Source: Selenomonadales bacterium 4137-cl (GTDB taxonomy: Bacteria > Bacillota > Negativicutes > Sporomusales > UBA7701). From it: DNA of 64,000 nucleotides. Of the stretch, positions 56,308 to 63,637 are shown piece by piece. The translations under genes and the position numbers were made by a program. How positions within the stretch are numbered: position 1 is the first letter of the stretch; each line of letters starts with the position of its first letter. Where the stretch lies: contig JAUOZS010000001.1 of NCBI GenBank assembly GCA_032334055.1, forward strand, positions 1,214,501 to 1,278,500, in the 5' to 3' direction. The notes under the pieces were generated by a model. That model searched no databases. It was not told the origin of the DNA and worked only from the letters and a program-made list of their open reading frames with translations.

Positions 56308-56330
56308 GCAACTCAAGGTTTTCATGTTTG

Positions 56331-56348
56331 CTAGATATATATATTTAG
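56331..56348. repeat. paired CTARATATA words
   Basis: CTAGATATATATATTTAG joins one CTAGATATA and one inverted CTAAATATA. It is intergenic. Confidence 0.5.
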
Positions 56349-56432
56349 AATTAGGACTTGCCTGCCTGGCTGATCGCAGCAGCTCGATCCGGGGCGAAGG
56401 TCAAAAGCCCCAATGCTAAATACATGTATATC

Positions 56433-56446
56433 GTATCATTTGACAC
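56433..56446. promoter_or_regulatory. operator-like palindrome in intergenic DNA
   Basis: GTATCATTTGACAC differs from the dispersed palindrome at one position and contains TTGACA. The 18 bases GTATCATTTGACACGCCA recur with one change on the other strand near 61705, so this is a repeated regulatory unit. Confidence 0.5.
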
Positions 56447-56557
56447 GCCACCAGAATCAATTGGAGCCTGTCTGCCTTGAGAAGGGGTATGGGGGTATAG
56501 GTTGATACCCAAGCCGTATAAAAAACGCCCACAGGGCGAATATGGAGGTCACAGGAT

Positions 56558-56704
56558 ATGAAACCGAAGAGGATTGAACTGGACAGACTAGCCGGATGTA
56601 AAGGATGCACGAAAATCTGCCAATGGAGAACTGCCTGTGCCGTCAAGACCAAAGATGATTCCGCCATGCTTTATAGGTGCAATAGCCAGAGGATAGAGTC
56701 GTGA
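56558..56704 (+). CDS. small Cys-rich protein
   Basis: ATG 56558 follows GGAGGTCACAGGAT. The 48-residue peptide has CKGCTKIC and two later Cys (ACAV, YRCN), which could bind zinc. It overlaps the next gene by four bases (GTGA). No family recognised. Confidence 0.55.
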   Translation: MKPKRIELDRLAGCKGCTKICQWRTACAVKTKDDSAMLYRCNSQRIES

Positions 56705-56835
56705 ACGTCTACGTCTGGATATGTCCGAAGTGTGGACGCAAGGTAGAGATGCTAGTCAAAACCCATGGGTGTGTCTGCAAGTGCGGCAGAGCCATGGAAG
56801 AGGCAAAAAAAATAAGCCCCCACGCCGAAGCGTGA
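56701..56835 (+). CDS. small zinc-ribbon protein
   Basis: GTG in a GTGA overlap. The 44-residue peptide has CPKCG and CVCKCG, a compact zinc ribbon. Its last codons form the left part of a terminator hairpin. Likely a nucleic-acid or protein-binding microprotein. Confidence 0.55.
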   Translation: MNVYVWICPKCGRKVEMLVKTHGCVCKCGRAMEEAKKISPHAEA

Positions 56836-56842
56836 GGGCTAT
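56811..56842. terminator. terminator at the convergent junction
   Basis: AGCCCCCACGC and GCGTGAGGGCT pair around CGAA with T-rich sequence after it; it stands between rightward and leftward genes. Confidence 0.75.
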
Positions 56843-56856
56843 TTCTTTGGCTTTCT

Positions 56857-57084
56857 CTAGTGGATAACTACCTCTTGGAGTTCCATACCGATACCATGGG
56901 TATATCCCCAGTCCTTCACTGATTCAAGGTTAGAGGATATTTCGTTATGTACTGCCTTGCGAACCTCATACGCCAAGTCCTGTTGCCGAATAAGCATCTC
57001 CTTTGGGGTGAGTTCCTCATCCTCGGCATCGACAAGGAAAATGCAGGTGACTGGTAGGGTGACCTTGATTTTAACTTTCGCCAT
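56857..57084 (-). CDS. hypothetical phage protein
   Basis: ATG 57084 follows AAGGGGGAATTGACC; the frame extends to 57132. The 75-residue protein (MAKVKIKVTLPVTCIFLVDAEDEELTP ... MELQEVVIH) starts with a beta strand and ends helical. It is the last gene of the leftward block. Confidence 0.5.
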   Translation of the reverse strand: MAKVKIKVTLPVTCIFLVDAEDEELTPKEMLIRQQDLAYEVRKAVHNEISSNLESVKDWGYTHGIGMELQEVVIH

Positions 57085-57086
57085 GG

Positions 57087-57179
57087 TCAATTCCCCCTTG
57101 TTATGATTATAACCGCCATCTGGTGAACGCACAACCCATAGAGCAGAACCAGGGTGGCTATCTCAATCACCCTAGCCAT
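57087..57179 (-). CDS. 30-codon one-TM microprotein
   Basis: The ATG overlaps the stop of the 55-codon gene (ATGGCTAG) and the stop is three bases before the next ATG. The peptide MARVIEIATLVLLYGLCVHQ continues with a second hydrophobic part, so it is a short membrane peptide. It is translationally coupled on both sides. Confidence 0.4.
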   Translation of the reverse strand: MARVIEIATLVLLYGLCVHQMAVIIITRGN

Positions 57180-57339
57180 TAGCAACTCTTCTCCGGTCTA
57201 CGAAGGTGCAACCGCAACCAAGAACGGCAGAAGTGGAGCCGTCATTGTAGGTCAGGACAGAGGCGAAGGAATATTTCTTTCCACACCGCAAGCACTTGCA
57301 TTCTTTCTGGTAAAGCTTGGCCTTGACTATCTTTCTCAT
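57172..57339 (-). CDS. small zinc-ribbon protein
   Basis: ATG 57339 follows GGAGGTCACA. The 55-residue protein has CKCLRCGKKY and GCGC, a zinc-ribbon pattern with basic residues. It overlaps the microprotein that follows. Confidence 0.55.
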   Translation of the reverse strand: MRKIVKAKLYQKECKCLRCGKKYSFASVLTYNDGSTSAVLGCGCTFVDRRRVANG

Positions 57340-57380
57340 TGTGACCTCCAATCACAAAGGGAGCCTTGCGGCCCCCTTTG

Positions 57381-57399
57381 CTAAATATAATATATTTAG
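57381..57399. repeat. perfect CTAAATATA inverted pair
   Basis: CTAAATATA-A-TATATTTAG is a 19-bp palindrome between two leftward genes, the most symmetric copy of the dispersed word. Confidence 0.7.
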
Positions 57400-57427
57400 T
57401 TTTAGCCGATCTATCGGATCTGAATTG

Positions 57428-58468
57428 CTACTTCACCGACATGATGGCTTGGTAGCAATTGTTGCAGATATCCGGATACAGGGTGGAGGCATCTCCTACA
57501 GGGTATTCGCCGCCGCATTCTTGGCAGATGAAGGTGACAATCTCGTTGTCATTTTCCCATGTGTCCTCGCCTGTGCAGATGATGCAATACCCTTTGGTGC
57601 TAGGTATCTTCGACTCGTTGTATTCGGTCAACGCGCAATGGCAGGTTTTGCAGTATGACTTGACTATGGTCTGGCCTTTGGGTTTTCTGCCAGTCGATGT
57701 TGAAGGGAAGTATGAACCACGCCGCCGTGATGATCTCGTATCCCAGTCATAGTCTTTGTAGTATCCGCCGTATCCGCCGCCGTAATATCCGCCGACATAC
57801 TTGAATACCTCGGCAGGCGGCGTGCGAAGCATTTCCTTGATCTTGGAGATGCAATCCCTCATGTGGAACAGGTTGATATATTCCTGCTTAGTGTGGGCTT
57901 CATAGTAGCCGATTGAAAGGTTGACTCCGGATATCCCCCATGAAGGGCATAGGGTCGAGATATCGGAGAAGGAACCATAGGCTTCCATCCATCCGAAAGT
58001 CTTGACATACTTGTGAAATTCCTCGTTACGGTCAGAGTAGAATACGCAATCGTTCTTGCCTTTACGGTCTAGTTCGATGATGTACTTCACATCCGGAGCC
58101 TTGGGCATTGCTTTGACAACCGCCCTAGCACCTTTGCACCCGCTTTCCTCATCGGTGCAGAAGAGTAGGTGCGGCTTGTAGCAGGAGATTTCAAGCATGG
58201 CGTATACGCCACACCTGTCATCTCCGCCGATCCCTTGGGGCGACCATAGAACGCCTTGCTTCTTATCGTGAAAGATATCCTTGGGCTTGCCGTAGTGTAC
58301 CGTGTCAAGGTGAGAAACAAGGAGGATGGGGACATCCCCCTTGGCATAGATAAAATCATCATTGGCGGTTACTTCGTAGCCTCTGGCCTCAAGGACTTTG
58401 GGGATGAGGGTCAGGAGTTCCTTTTGGCTCGATTTTAGGATACCTTCGAAGGTGATGGATTTTGTCAT
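57428..58468 (-). CDS. M20/M28-type zinc peptidase with a C-terminal zinc-ribbon tail
   Basis: The 346-residue protein has dinuclear-zinc peptidase motifs: LLVSHLDTVHYGKP, GIGGDDRCGVYA, LLFCTDEESGCKGA and YIIELDRKG, as in tripeptidase/aminopeptidase T-like enzymes. After residue 220 a Tyr/Gly-rich linker leads to two Cys clusters (CKTCHCALTE ... CIICTGE and FICQECGGEYP ... CNNCYQ). A peptidase with a zinc tail in a prophage is uncommon; the target is unknown. Confidence 0.75.
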   Translation of the reverse strand: MTKSITFEGILKSSQKELLTLIPKVLEARGYEVTANDDFIYAKGDVPILLVSHLDTVHYGKPKDIFHDKKQGVLWSPQGIGGDDRCGVYAMLEISCYKPHLLFCTDEESGCKGARAVVKAMPKAPDVKYIIELDRKGKNDCVFYSDRNEEFHKYVKTFGWMEAYGSFSDISTLCPSWGISGVNLSIGYYEAHTKQEYINLFHMRDCISKIKEMLRTPPAEVFKYVGGYYGGGYGGYYKDYDWDTRSSRRRGSYFPSTSTGRKPKGQTIVKSYCKTCHCALTEYNESKIPSTKGYCIICTGEDTWENDNEIVTFICQECGGEYPVGDASTLYPDICNNCYQAIMSVK

Positions 58469-58471
58469 GGC

Positions 58472-59911
58472 TTATGCCCTCCTCGCTTGATTTAGTGCTT
58501 CGCCGTAGCAGGTGCGGCAATAGTTAGCACCGTTGTACTGGTAGGTTTGGCTTCTGCGGTGGATTACGCGACAGGTCTTGCAGATACGGTAATTGGCGTT
58601 GCGGCATTTTTTGCAAACGCCATCAAGCGTGGTGGACATGGATTCCGGCATGTGCCATTCGTGGCAATCGCGGCATTGTCTGGCGCCGGACTGTTGAAGG
58701 CAATGCGGACACATCCGGACACGACTACCATCCTCGCGGCGGATATACACCAAGCGGTTTTCGCTAGTGGATTGGCCGCAATTTGGGCAGGAGCAACGAT
58801 TCCGGCAATCGCTACAAAGGAAAGAACCTCCGTTTGACACGTTATTTACACCGCAGATGGGGCATTTCGGGGATGTGCCGACATGAATCTTCGCAGGTTC
58901 TTGCAGGGCAGGCCGCATCCGCACGCCGTAATGATTTCCCGACTGGCCGCGATATTGCCATCCGGACTGTACGTCATGGTAGTGGGTGGAGCCTCTGCCG
59001 CCCTCGTAGGTTTCGTGCAGGTTATTTTGTTGCTTAGTGACCATCCATTGGATGGGCTTGCCGTTGATTTTGCGGAACAGAGCCTGTACCATTTTGCGAA
59101 CCTCTTTGTTGAGTACAGGGTTTTCGGTGGGATATTCACGGCTAAATATAGCCGTTTGACTGGGGATATCGATATAGACCATCTGCCGCCATTGTTTGGA
59201 ATTCCACTTGAATTCCTTGCCGTTGTGCAGATAGGCGACTTCTTTGCCGTTATAGGCATAGGCGACCATAGACACCTTGTCCGCCATGTAGGAAAGCACA
59301 CCACCTTGATACATTCCGCCTATACGGTGGCAGGACTGCCAGTCATTCTGGTTATAGGACATCGTCAGGTAGTCAATCGGGTCTATAGATAAGACCACCT
59401 TTCCGGTGGCCTTGAATTTTTGGACTATTTCCGACCAGACAAGGTCGAAGGCATCGCGGATACCTCTTTCTTTGCCACGCAGGACATATGTGCCGGAATC
59501 CGGCAGGAGGGACTTGAGAACCGCACCAAGCTTTTGGCCTTTGTTGTACCGTTGCAATCCCATTTCGGTGGCCTGTTCTTGGGTGAAATTACTGGTATTC
59601 TTGGGGATATCGGTATAGTCACCTTCATAGCCGTAGTCGCTAGGGTTAATGACTTTACGCAGAGCCTGAAATACCGGAGAGGGAAACAGAGGGTTAAAAT
59701 CGCGGATGTACTGGTCAACGACCGCGACAACATCTTCGCGGCTAGGTGTTACAACCAATTCCTTCTCGACTTTCAAGCCGCCAAGCAGATTGTACAGGTC
59801 GGCCTTGTTCTCTTGCCATTGGGCAAGCAGGGCATTAGGGGAATCCGGCTTGTGCCGCGTGAACGCTTGAATTACCTGTTCATAGCGTTCTTTCTGTTCT
59901 TGCGTGTACAT
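58472..59911 (-). CDS. phage protein with multiple zinc-ribbon knuckles
   Basis: The 479-residue protein has an alpha-beta N-terminal two thirds (residues about 1-330; DWQSCHRIGGMYQGGVLSYMADKVSMVAY is a conserved-looking stretch) and a C-terminal third with many CxxC pairs: CPICG, CSDC, CSCPNCG, CPHC, CRDC, CKKC, CKTC, CRTC. That is a chain of small zinc ribbons. The gene ends three bases before the upstream peptidase gene. The function is unknown; the tail suggests RNA, DNA or protein binding. Confidence 0.65.
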   Translation of the reverse strand: MYTQEQKERYEQVIQAFTRHKPDSPNALLAQWQENKADLYNLLGGLKVEKELVVTPSREDVVAVVDQYIRDFNPLFPSPVFQALRKVINPSDYGYEGDYTDIPKNTSNFTQEQATEMGLQRYNKGQKLGAVLKSLLPDSGTYVLRGKERGIRDAFDLVWSEIVQKFKATGKVVLSIDPIDYLTMSYNQNDWQSCHRIGGMYQGGVLSYMADKVSMVAYAYNGKEVAYLHNGKEFKWNSKQWRQMVYIDIPSQTAIFSREYPTENPVLNKEVRKMVQALFRKINGKPIQWMVTKQQNNLHETYEGGRGSTHYHDVQSGWQYRGQSGNHYGVRMRPALQEPAKIHVGTSPKCPICGVNNVSNGGSFLCSDCRNRCSCPNCGQSTSENRLVYIRREDGSRVRMCPHCLQQSGARQCRDCHEWHMPESMSTTLDGVCKKCRNANYRICKTCRVIHRRSQTYQYNGANYCRTCYGEALNQARRA

Positions 59912-59985
59912 GGTTAACCTCCTTCGTTTTTTGTGCCGCCAGGGCGGCTGCCAGGGACGAGGGAGGACTAGCTATATATATTTAA

Positions 59986-60882
59986 CTAATCCTCGCTAAT
60001 CTCCACATCATCTTCGAGGGCATCCATCGACAGGATGTAACGGACGGCCTTTTCGGCTTGAGCGGTGGCAAGCACCATCGCCCTCGGGTCATTACGCAGG
60101 TATTGGAGCCAATGTTGGATATAGGCGACAGAGTTGTCCATGGTGCGCCTAAAATCCATGCCGCACATAGCTACAAGCATTGACGCGCCAATTTCGGCAA
60201 CTAATTCTTCCCTGCTATACGGGTCAGTCCCAAAGGCCGGATTATCCGCTACTGTCGGTCTGTTAAGCCGTGCCGCGTGGCCTGTGCTATGCACGAGTTG
60301 ATGGAATAGGGTGGAATGGTAAGATTCAGGATTACGGAAATTGCTAGGAGAGGCTATTTGGACACGGTCAAGGGATGGAGAATAATCTGCATCGCCTCTG
60401 CCGTGTTGTATGGTCGGCTTGTTAGCCATGAGCCGCACGACATCCGCCGCTATCAAGCTAGGCCGAACATTCCGGACTACCTCGCCGCCTGTCCATCTTA
60501 ACTCTAGGCCGGTGGTCTGTGTCTCGATGTTGAAGACTGTGTAATAACGCAGGTACGGCGTTCTGACGGTCCTTTGCGTGCCGTCTTCCTCGGTCACGGT
60601 GCGGGGGATAATCTTCCAGTAGACCACGGTAGTACCTTTGGCACCTTTGTTCACTCTGCCGCCTGCCTGCGAAATGGCCTTGAAAGTGGCGTATTCGCCT
60701 GCATCAAGCAGAATGCGGTTAATGCCGTTATACGGCTTGCCGGATACCCATGAAACCGCCTGTTGATGAGAGCCGCCGGAGAGCGACCACGGCTTACGCC
60801 ATGGTAGGGTATTGGTTGACATCCGGCGTTGAATCTCATCCGAAACCATTTTGAACACGAAATCTTTGTCGCTTACCGCCAT
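59986..60882 (-). CDS. ArdC-like antirestriction protein with a mutated HExxH motif
   Basis: The 298-residue protein fits ArdC: an N-terminal ssDNA-binding domain (LPWRKPWSLSGGSHQQAVSWVSGKPYNGINRILL, VYWKIIPRTVTEEDGTQRTVRTPYLRYYTVFNIEQT-type) and a C-terminal metallopeptidase-like domain (SREELVAEIGASMLVAMCG). The expected HELxH reads HQLVHSTGH: the catalytic Glu is Gln (CAA). It may bind but not cut. ArdC-type proteins shield incoming DNA from restriction. Confidence 0.82.
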   Translation of the reverse strand: MAVSDKDFVFKMVSDEIQRRMSTNTLPWRKPWSLSGGSHQQAVSWVSGKPYNGINRILLDAGEYATFKAISQAGGRVNKGAKGTTVVYWKIIPRTVTEEDGTQRTVRTPYLRYYTVFNIETQTTGLELRWTGGEVVRNVRPSLIAADVVRLMANKPTIQHGRGDADYSPSLDRVQIASPSNFRNPESYHSTLFHQLVHSTGHAARLNRPTVADNPAFGTDPYSREELVAEIGASMLVAMCGMDFRRTMDNSVAYIQHWLQYLRNDPRAMVLATAQAEKAVRYILSMDALEDDVEISED

Positions 60883-60983
60883 TGTTGTCCCTCCTCAAAT
60901 TTTTGAGATTTTACCAGAGCCAGAGCCATGAAACCAAACATGCCAAAGATACCAAGCAGACCATAGAGCCAATCCAATCGCAT
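60873..60983 (-). CDS. 36-codon one-TM microprotein before ardC
   Basis: ATG 60983 follows AAGGGAGGTG. The peptide MRLDWLYGLLGIFGMFGFMA continues ALALVKSQKFEEG, one membrane helix and a charged tail, and overlaps the ardC-like start by 10 bases. Confidence 0.45.
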   Translation of the reverse strand: MRLDWLYGLLGIFGMFGFMALALVKSQKFEEGQQWR

Positions 60984-61004
60984 CACCTCCCTTATTTAGG
61001 ACAC

Positions 61005-61035
61005 CAAAAAACCCATGACCGCTTTAGTCATGGGC
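61005..61035 (-). terminator. terminator of the leftward 108-codon gene
   Basis: On the minus strand CCCATGAC and GTCATGGG pair around an 8-base loop and are followed by T6. Confidence 0.85.
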
Positions 61036-61042
61036 TTGCGTG

Positions 61043-61369
61043 CTATCCTAAATTGTCTTCGTGTTCCCTAGCGATTTTTTCGACGTAGTACCAGACCATT
61101 AGAGCCTTAAAGGTGTCGATATCGTCAATCATATCCGAGCGGCGGAATTCCGCTACCATTGCACAGACGTTTTTATATCCTATCGCCTCCGCATCTTCAT
61201 AAGCGGCATCCCATATTTCCTTTTCGAACCTGTTGAAAAGCTTTACCATGTCGCTATTGTAAGTAATGCCATAATAACCGCAGTCCGCCCCATGGCTTGC
61301 TATGTCGGAAAGACTATCCTTGAGATTCGCCATAATCCACGCCCTCATGGTTTTCGCCCTAATAATCAT
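61043..61369 (-). CDS. hypothetical phage protein
   Basis: The 108-residue acidic, helical protein (WDAAYEDAEAIGYKNVCAMVAEFRRSDMIDDIDTFKALMVWYYVEKIA) begins at ATG 61369 without a strong ribosome site; later Met codons (MRAW, MANL) are possible. It is the first leftward gene of the accessory block. No family recognised. Confidence 0.5.
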   Translation of the reverse strand: MIIRAKTMRAWIMANLKDSLSDIASHGADCGYYGITYNSDMVKLFNRFEKEIWDAAYEDAEAIGYKNVCAMVAEFRRSDMIDDIDTFKALMVWYYVEKIAREHEDNLG

Positions 61370-61417
61370 GTTTCTGCCCCCTAAAATTTATTTGGACGGC
61401 CAAGCCGCCCCACCATC

Positions 61418-61437
61418 ACTAGATATAAAAATCTAGT
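61418..61437. repeat. ACTAGAT inverted repeat
   Basis: ACTAGAT and ATCTAGT flank ATAAAA; one arm extends to CTAGATATA. It belongs to the dispersed CTARATATA set. Confidence 0.45.
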
Positions 61438-61577
61438 AATCGTGGGAGGGCTTGAATCAAGGGATACCGGAATCTGACTACCATTTCTCGCGCATGGGCT
61501 TCGCTCCGTCCGTCCCTTGTCCGCCTATAGCGTCCATCCGTTTGGCTACCGAATGGCGGCGGCTTGCTGCGGCAGGA

Positions 61578-61591
61578 GTATCGTTTGATAC
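61578..61591. promoter_or_regulatory. operator-like palindrome
   Basis: GTATCGTTTGATAC matches the dispersed palindrome at 13 of 14 positions. The stretch 61370-61919 holds no convincing gene and appears to be a regulatory hub between the leftward block and the terminase gene. Confidence 0.55.
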
Positions 61592-61689
61592 TGTAGCCGT
61601 GTGTTGTGGGCATATGTCAAGGTGCTGCCGTATCACCTCCCTGTCTATTGAACCGTTAACCGGGTCAGTCGGTACGGCTAAATAATATA

Positions 61690-61718
61690 TTTAATCCGCT
61701 TGGCGTGTCAAGTGATAC
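61690..61718 (-). promoter_or_regulatory. leftward promoter overlapped by an operator
   Basis: On the minus strand GTATCACTTGACAC (61718-61705) contains TTGACA, followed after 16 bases by TATATT. A regulator bound to the palindrome would cover the -35. Confidence 0.45.
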
Positions 61719-61728
61719 GAATAAAAAA

Positions 61729-61764
61729 TAGGACTTTAGTCCCGGTGAGATAGGACTTTAGTCC
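61729..61764. repeat. tandem TAGGACTTTAGTCC repeat
   Basis: TAGGACTTTAGTCC occurs at 61729-61742 and 61751-61764, a period of 22 bases, about two turns of DNA. Its core GGACTTTAGTCC is symmetric. A related copy (CTAAAGTCCTAT) stands just before the early promoter at 40453-40464. Confidence 0.6.
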
Positions 61765-61882
61765 TGGCCTGCGTGCAGTAGGTCGAGCGGCGGGGAGATG
61801 GAGAATTTCCCTACCGCAGAGTGTCTCTATGTACTATGGGGATATATCCAATAGAGAGATAAGACAATACAGTCATGTAATG

Positions 61883-61898
61883 CTAAATATATATCTAG
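61883..61898. repeat. CTAAATATATATCTAG inverted pair
   Basis: One CTAAATATA and one inverted CTAGATATA overlap here, 22 bases before the terminase small-subunit start. Confidence 0.5.
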
Positions 61899-61919
61899 CT
61901 AGAAAGGAGGTAACACGAT

Positions 61920-62345
61920 ATGCCTAAAGACCTAACACCAAAACAAGAGAAATTCGTAGAAGCATATATAGAGCATGGCAATGCAACAGAAGCAGTAATA
62001 CAGGCGGGATATGATGTCAAAGACAGAACAGTAGCAAAGGCAGTAGGATGTGAAAACCTTACCAAGCCTTACCTTTCCAGAGAAGTAGAAAGAAGAAAAG
62101 AAGAATTATTGGAAAAAATGAGGTATCATGCTATTGATGCCTTAAATTGTTTAGTTGATACGATAAACGACGATGCTGCCCCCAGAGCCGTGCGAGTGCA
62201 GGCTAGTCGTGACCTTCTAGACCGCGTGGGACTTGGTGCGGAACAGAATATAAACATTACTGGGAGTCTATCCCATCACCATATAGCTAGTGTTCTTGAC
62301 CGTGCTAGAGGTGTTATTGCAGAACGCCAACAGGGCAGGGAATAG
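61920..62345 (+). CDS. terminase small subunit
   Basis: ATG follows GAAAGGAGGTAACACGAT. The 141-residue protein starts with the HTH typical of small terminases: LTPKQEKFVEAYIEHGNATEAVIQAGYDVKDRTVAKAVGCENLTKPYLSREVERRKEELL. The C-terminal half is helical. It recognises the packaging site and guides the large subunit. The next 1650 bases hold no large subunit. The first part is richer in A than neighbours. Confidence 0.88.
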   Translation: MPKDLTPKQEKFVEAYIEHGNATEAVIQAGYDVKDRTVAKAVGCENLTKPYLSREVERRKEELLEKMRYHAIDALNCLVDTINDDAAPRAVRVQASRDLLDRVGLGAEQNINITGSLSHHHIASVLDRARGVIAERQQGRE

Positions 62346-62714
62346 TGGTAACGTAGGGGTATGATAGGCCACGAACCTGCATGATTACTGATATAATCGC
62401 CTCGTCGTCCATCAAGTGGCGTGTCGCGCATACCATTAAAATGCAGGCAGGCAGGTGGGTGGACGTAGGCGGACGGCGGGTGTGATCGAGCAGGCAGGCC
62501 CCCGGGGGTGTTCGCCTGGACGGCCCCGCGCCCTCGCGGCGCACGCGGTTCCAATCGTGGGTTATATCCCATTTTAAGGTTCCTTTTAAACCTTCACCTT
62601 GGTAGGATTTTTTTTCAATGGGTTCCTATAGTGATTTTTAGTCCCATGGGTGGGTAGGTATTTTTTTCAACTGGTTCCATCTGGGTTCCCATATGGTTCC
62701 AATAGGAGGAGATT
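62346..62714. other. non-coding stretch after terS with GGTTCC repeats, candidate packaging region
   Basis: No gene is seen. A GC-rich core (about 62485-62545) with CCCCCGGGGG and GCGCCCTCGCGGCGC is followed by six GGTTCC words between 62548 and 62700 (for example GGTTCCATCTGGGTTCCCA). Small-terminase genes often lie beside cos or pac sites, so this is a candidate recognition region. Confidence 0.4.
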
Positions 62715-63123
62715 ATGAATATAGAAAATCCGTTGCATCTCGGTAGCCTAATCATTATGGTTGGGTTCCCATTAAGCGGTAAAAGTACATTGGCAAGAAA
62801 GTGTGCCGAGGCACAAAAGAAGGTTGCCATTGTTTGTAGTGATGGTTCGTACCCTATTGAAAGAGGGTTATACGGTTATAGTCGATGCCACCAATACTAC
62901 TGTTGAACGCCGTAAGATGTGGAGGGCAATGGCGAAGGAGTTTAATCAAAAGCTAGTTATGTTTTTGGTGGATACGCCTGCGAGTGTATGCCACGAAAGA
63001 AACAATGAGTTGCAGCGGCTTGATCCCAAGATTATCGATAGGATGTCTTCTCAATATGAAGTCCCCACCCTCGATGAGGGTCTTATTTTTACCCAAGAGT
63101 TTGTCGAGAAATATCTTGGTTGA
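62715..63123 (+). pseudogene. P-loop kinase gene, broken by a frameshift
   Basis: ATG 62715 follows AGGAGGAGATT. The first frame has Walker A VGFPLSGKSTLARKCAE and IVCSDG and stops at 62904. The second frame (from about 62845 on) continues the kinase: VRTLLKEGYTVIVDATNTTVERRKMW ... FLVDTPASVCHERN ... YEVPTLDEG, to 63123. This matches AAA/polynucleotide-kinase-like proteins whose middle part (after the SD/DD) seems lost together with the frame. It is non-functional unless the sequence has an error. Confidence 0.7.
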
Positions 63124-63133
63124 GGAGGTAAAT

Positions 63134-63607
63134 ATGACCAAACACTTTAGATACTTATGGTATGTTCTAAGGCATAAATGGTACGTCTTTATCGAGTGTT
63201 GCAAAATGGGGATACCTTGGCGGGGCGTTGTTCACGATCTGAGTAAGTTCTCCCCCACTGAGTGGTTTCCATATGTCGAAACGTTCTACGGCGATAAACC
63301 ATCACCGAGAGATTCAACTGGAGCCTATGACCCTAGTAAGGTCGGAGGCTCTTTTGATTTGGCGTGGCTACATCACCAACATTGCAATCCGCATCATTGG
63401 CAATGGTGGGTATTGCGCGGCGACCAGGATGCACAGAAGATACTGCCGATGCCAGACCAATATCGCAAGGAGATGCTTTGTGATTGGCGCGGAGCTGGTA
63501 GGGCGCAGGGCAAACCGGACACCAAGGCTTGGTATCTAACTAACAAAGATAAGATGGTTCTTCATCCCGACACTAGGTCGTGGATTGAGCAACAGTTGGA
63601 TTTATAA
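63134..63607 (+). CDS. DUF5662-family protein
   Basis: ATG 63134 follows GAGGAGGTAAAT; the frame extends upstream through the kinase remnant. The 157-residue protein shows the DUF5662 pattern: FRYLWYVLRHKWYVFIECCKMGIPWRGVVHDLSKFSPTEWFPY, then AWLHHQHCNPHHWQWWV with many His, then MLCDWRGAGRAQG. The HD and His pairs suggest a metal-binding HD-like hydrolase (inference). It is common in phages. Confidence 0.8.
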   Translation: MTKHFRYLWYVLRHKWYVFIECCKMGIPWRGVVHDLSKFSPTEWFPYVETFYGDKPSPRDSTGAYDPSKVGGSFDLAWLHHQHCNPHHWQWWVLRGDQDAQKILPMPDQYRKEMLCDWRGAGRAQGKPDTKAWYLTNKDKMVLHPDTRSWIEQQLDL

Positions 63608-63637
63608 AAAAAATAGACTTCCGTGGAAAATTTCTCC

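Noticed and set aside
61419-61613. 64-codon minus-strand ORF
   Set aside because: It has no good ribosome site, a low-quality Arg/Ser/Pro-rich sequence, and contains an operator-like palindrome, so the stretch is more likely regulatory.
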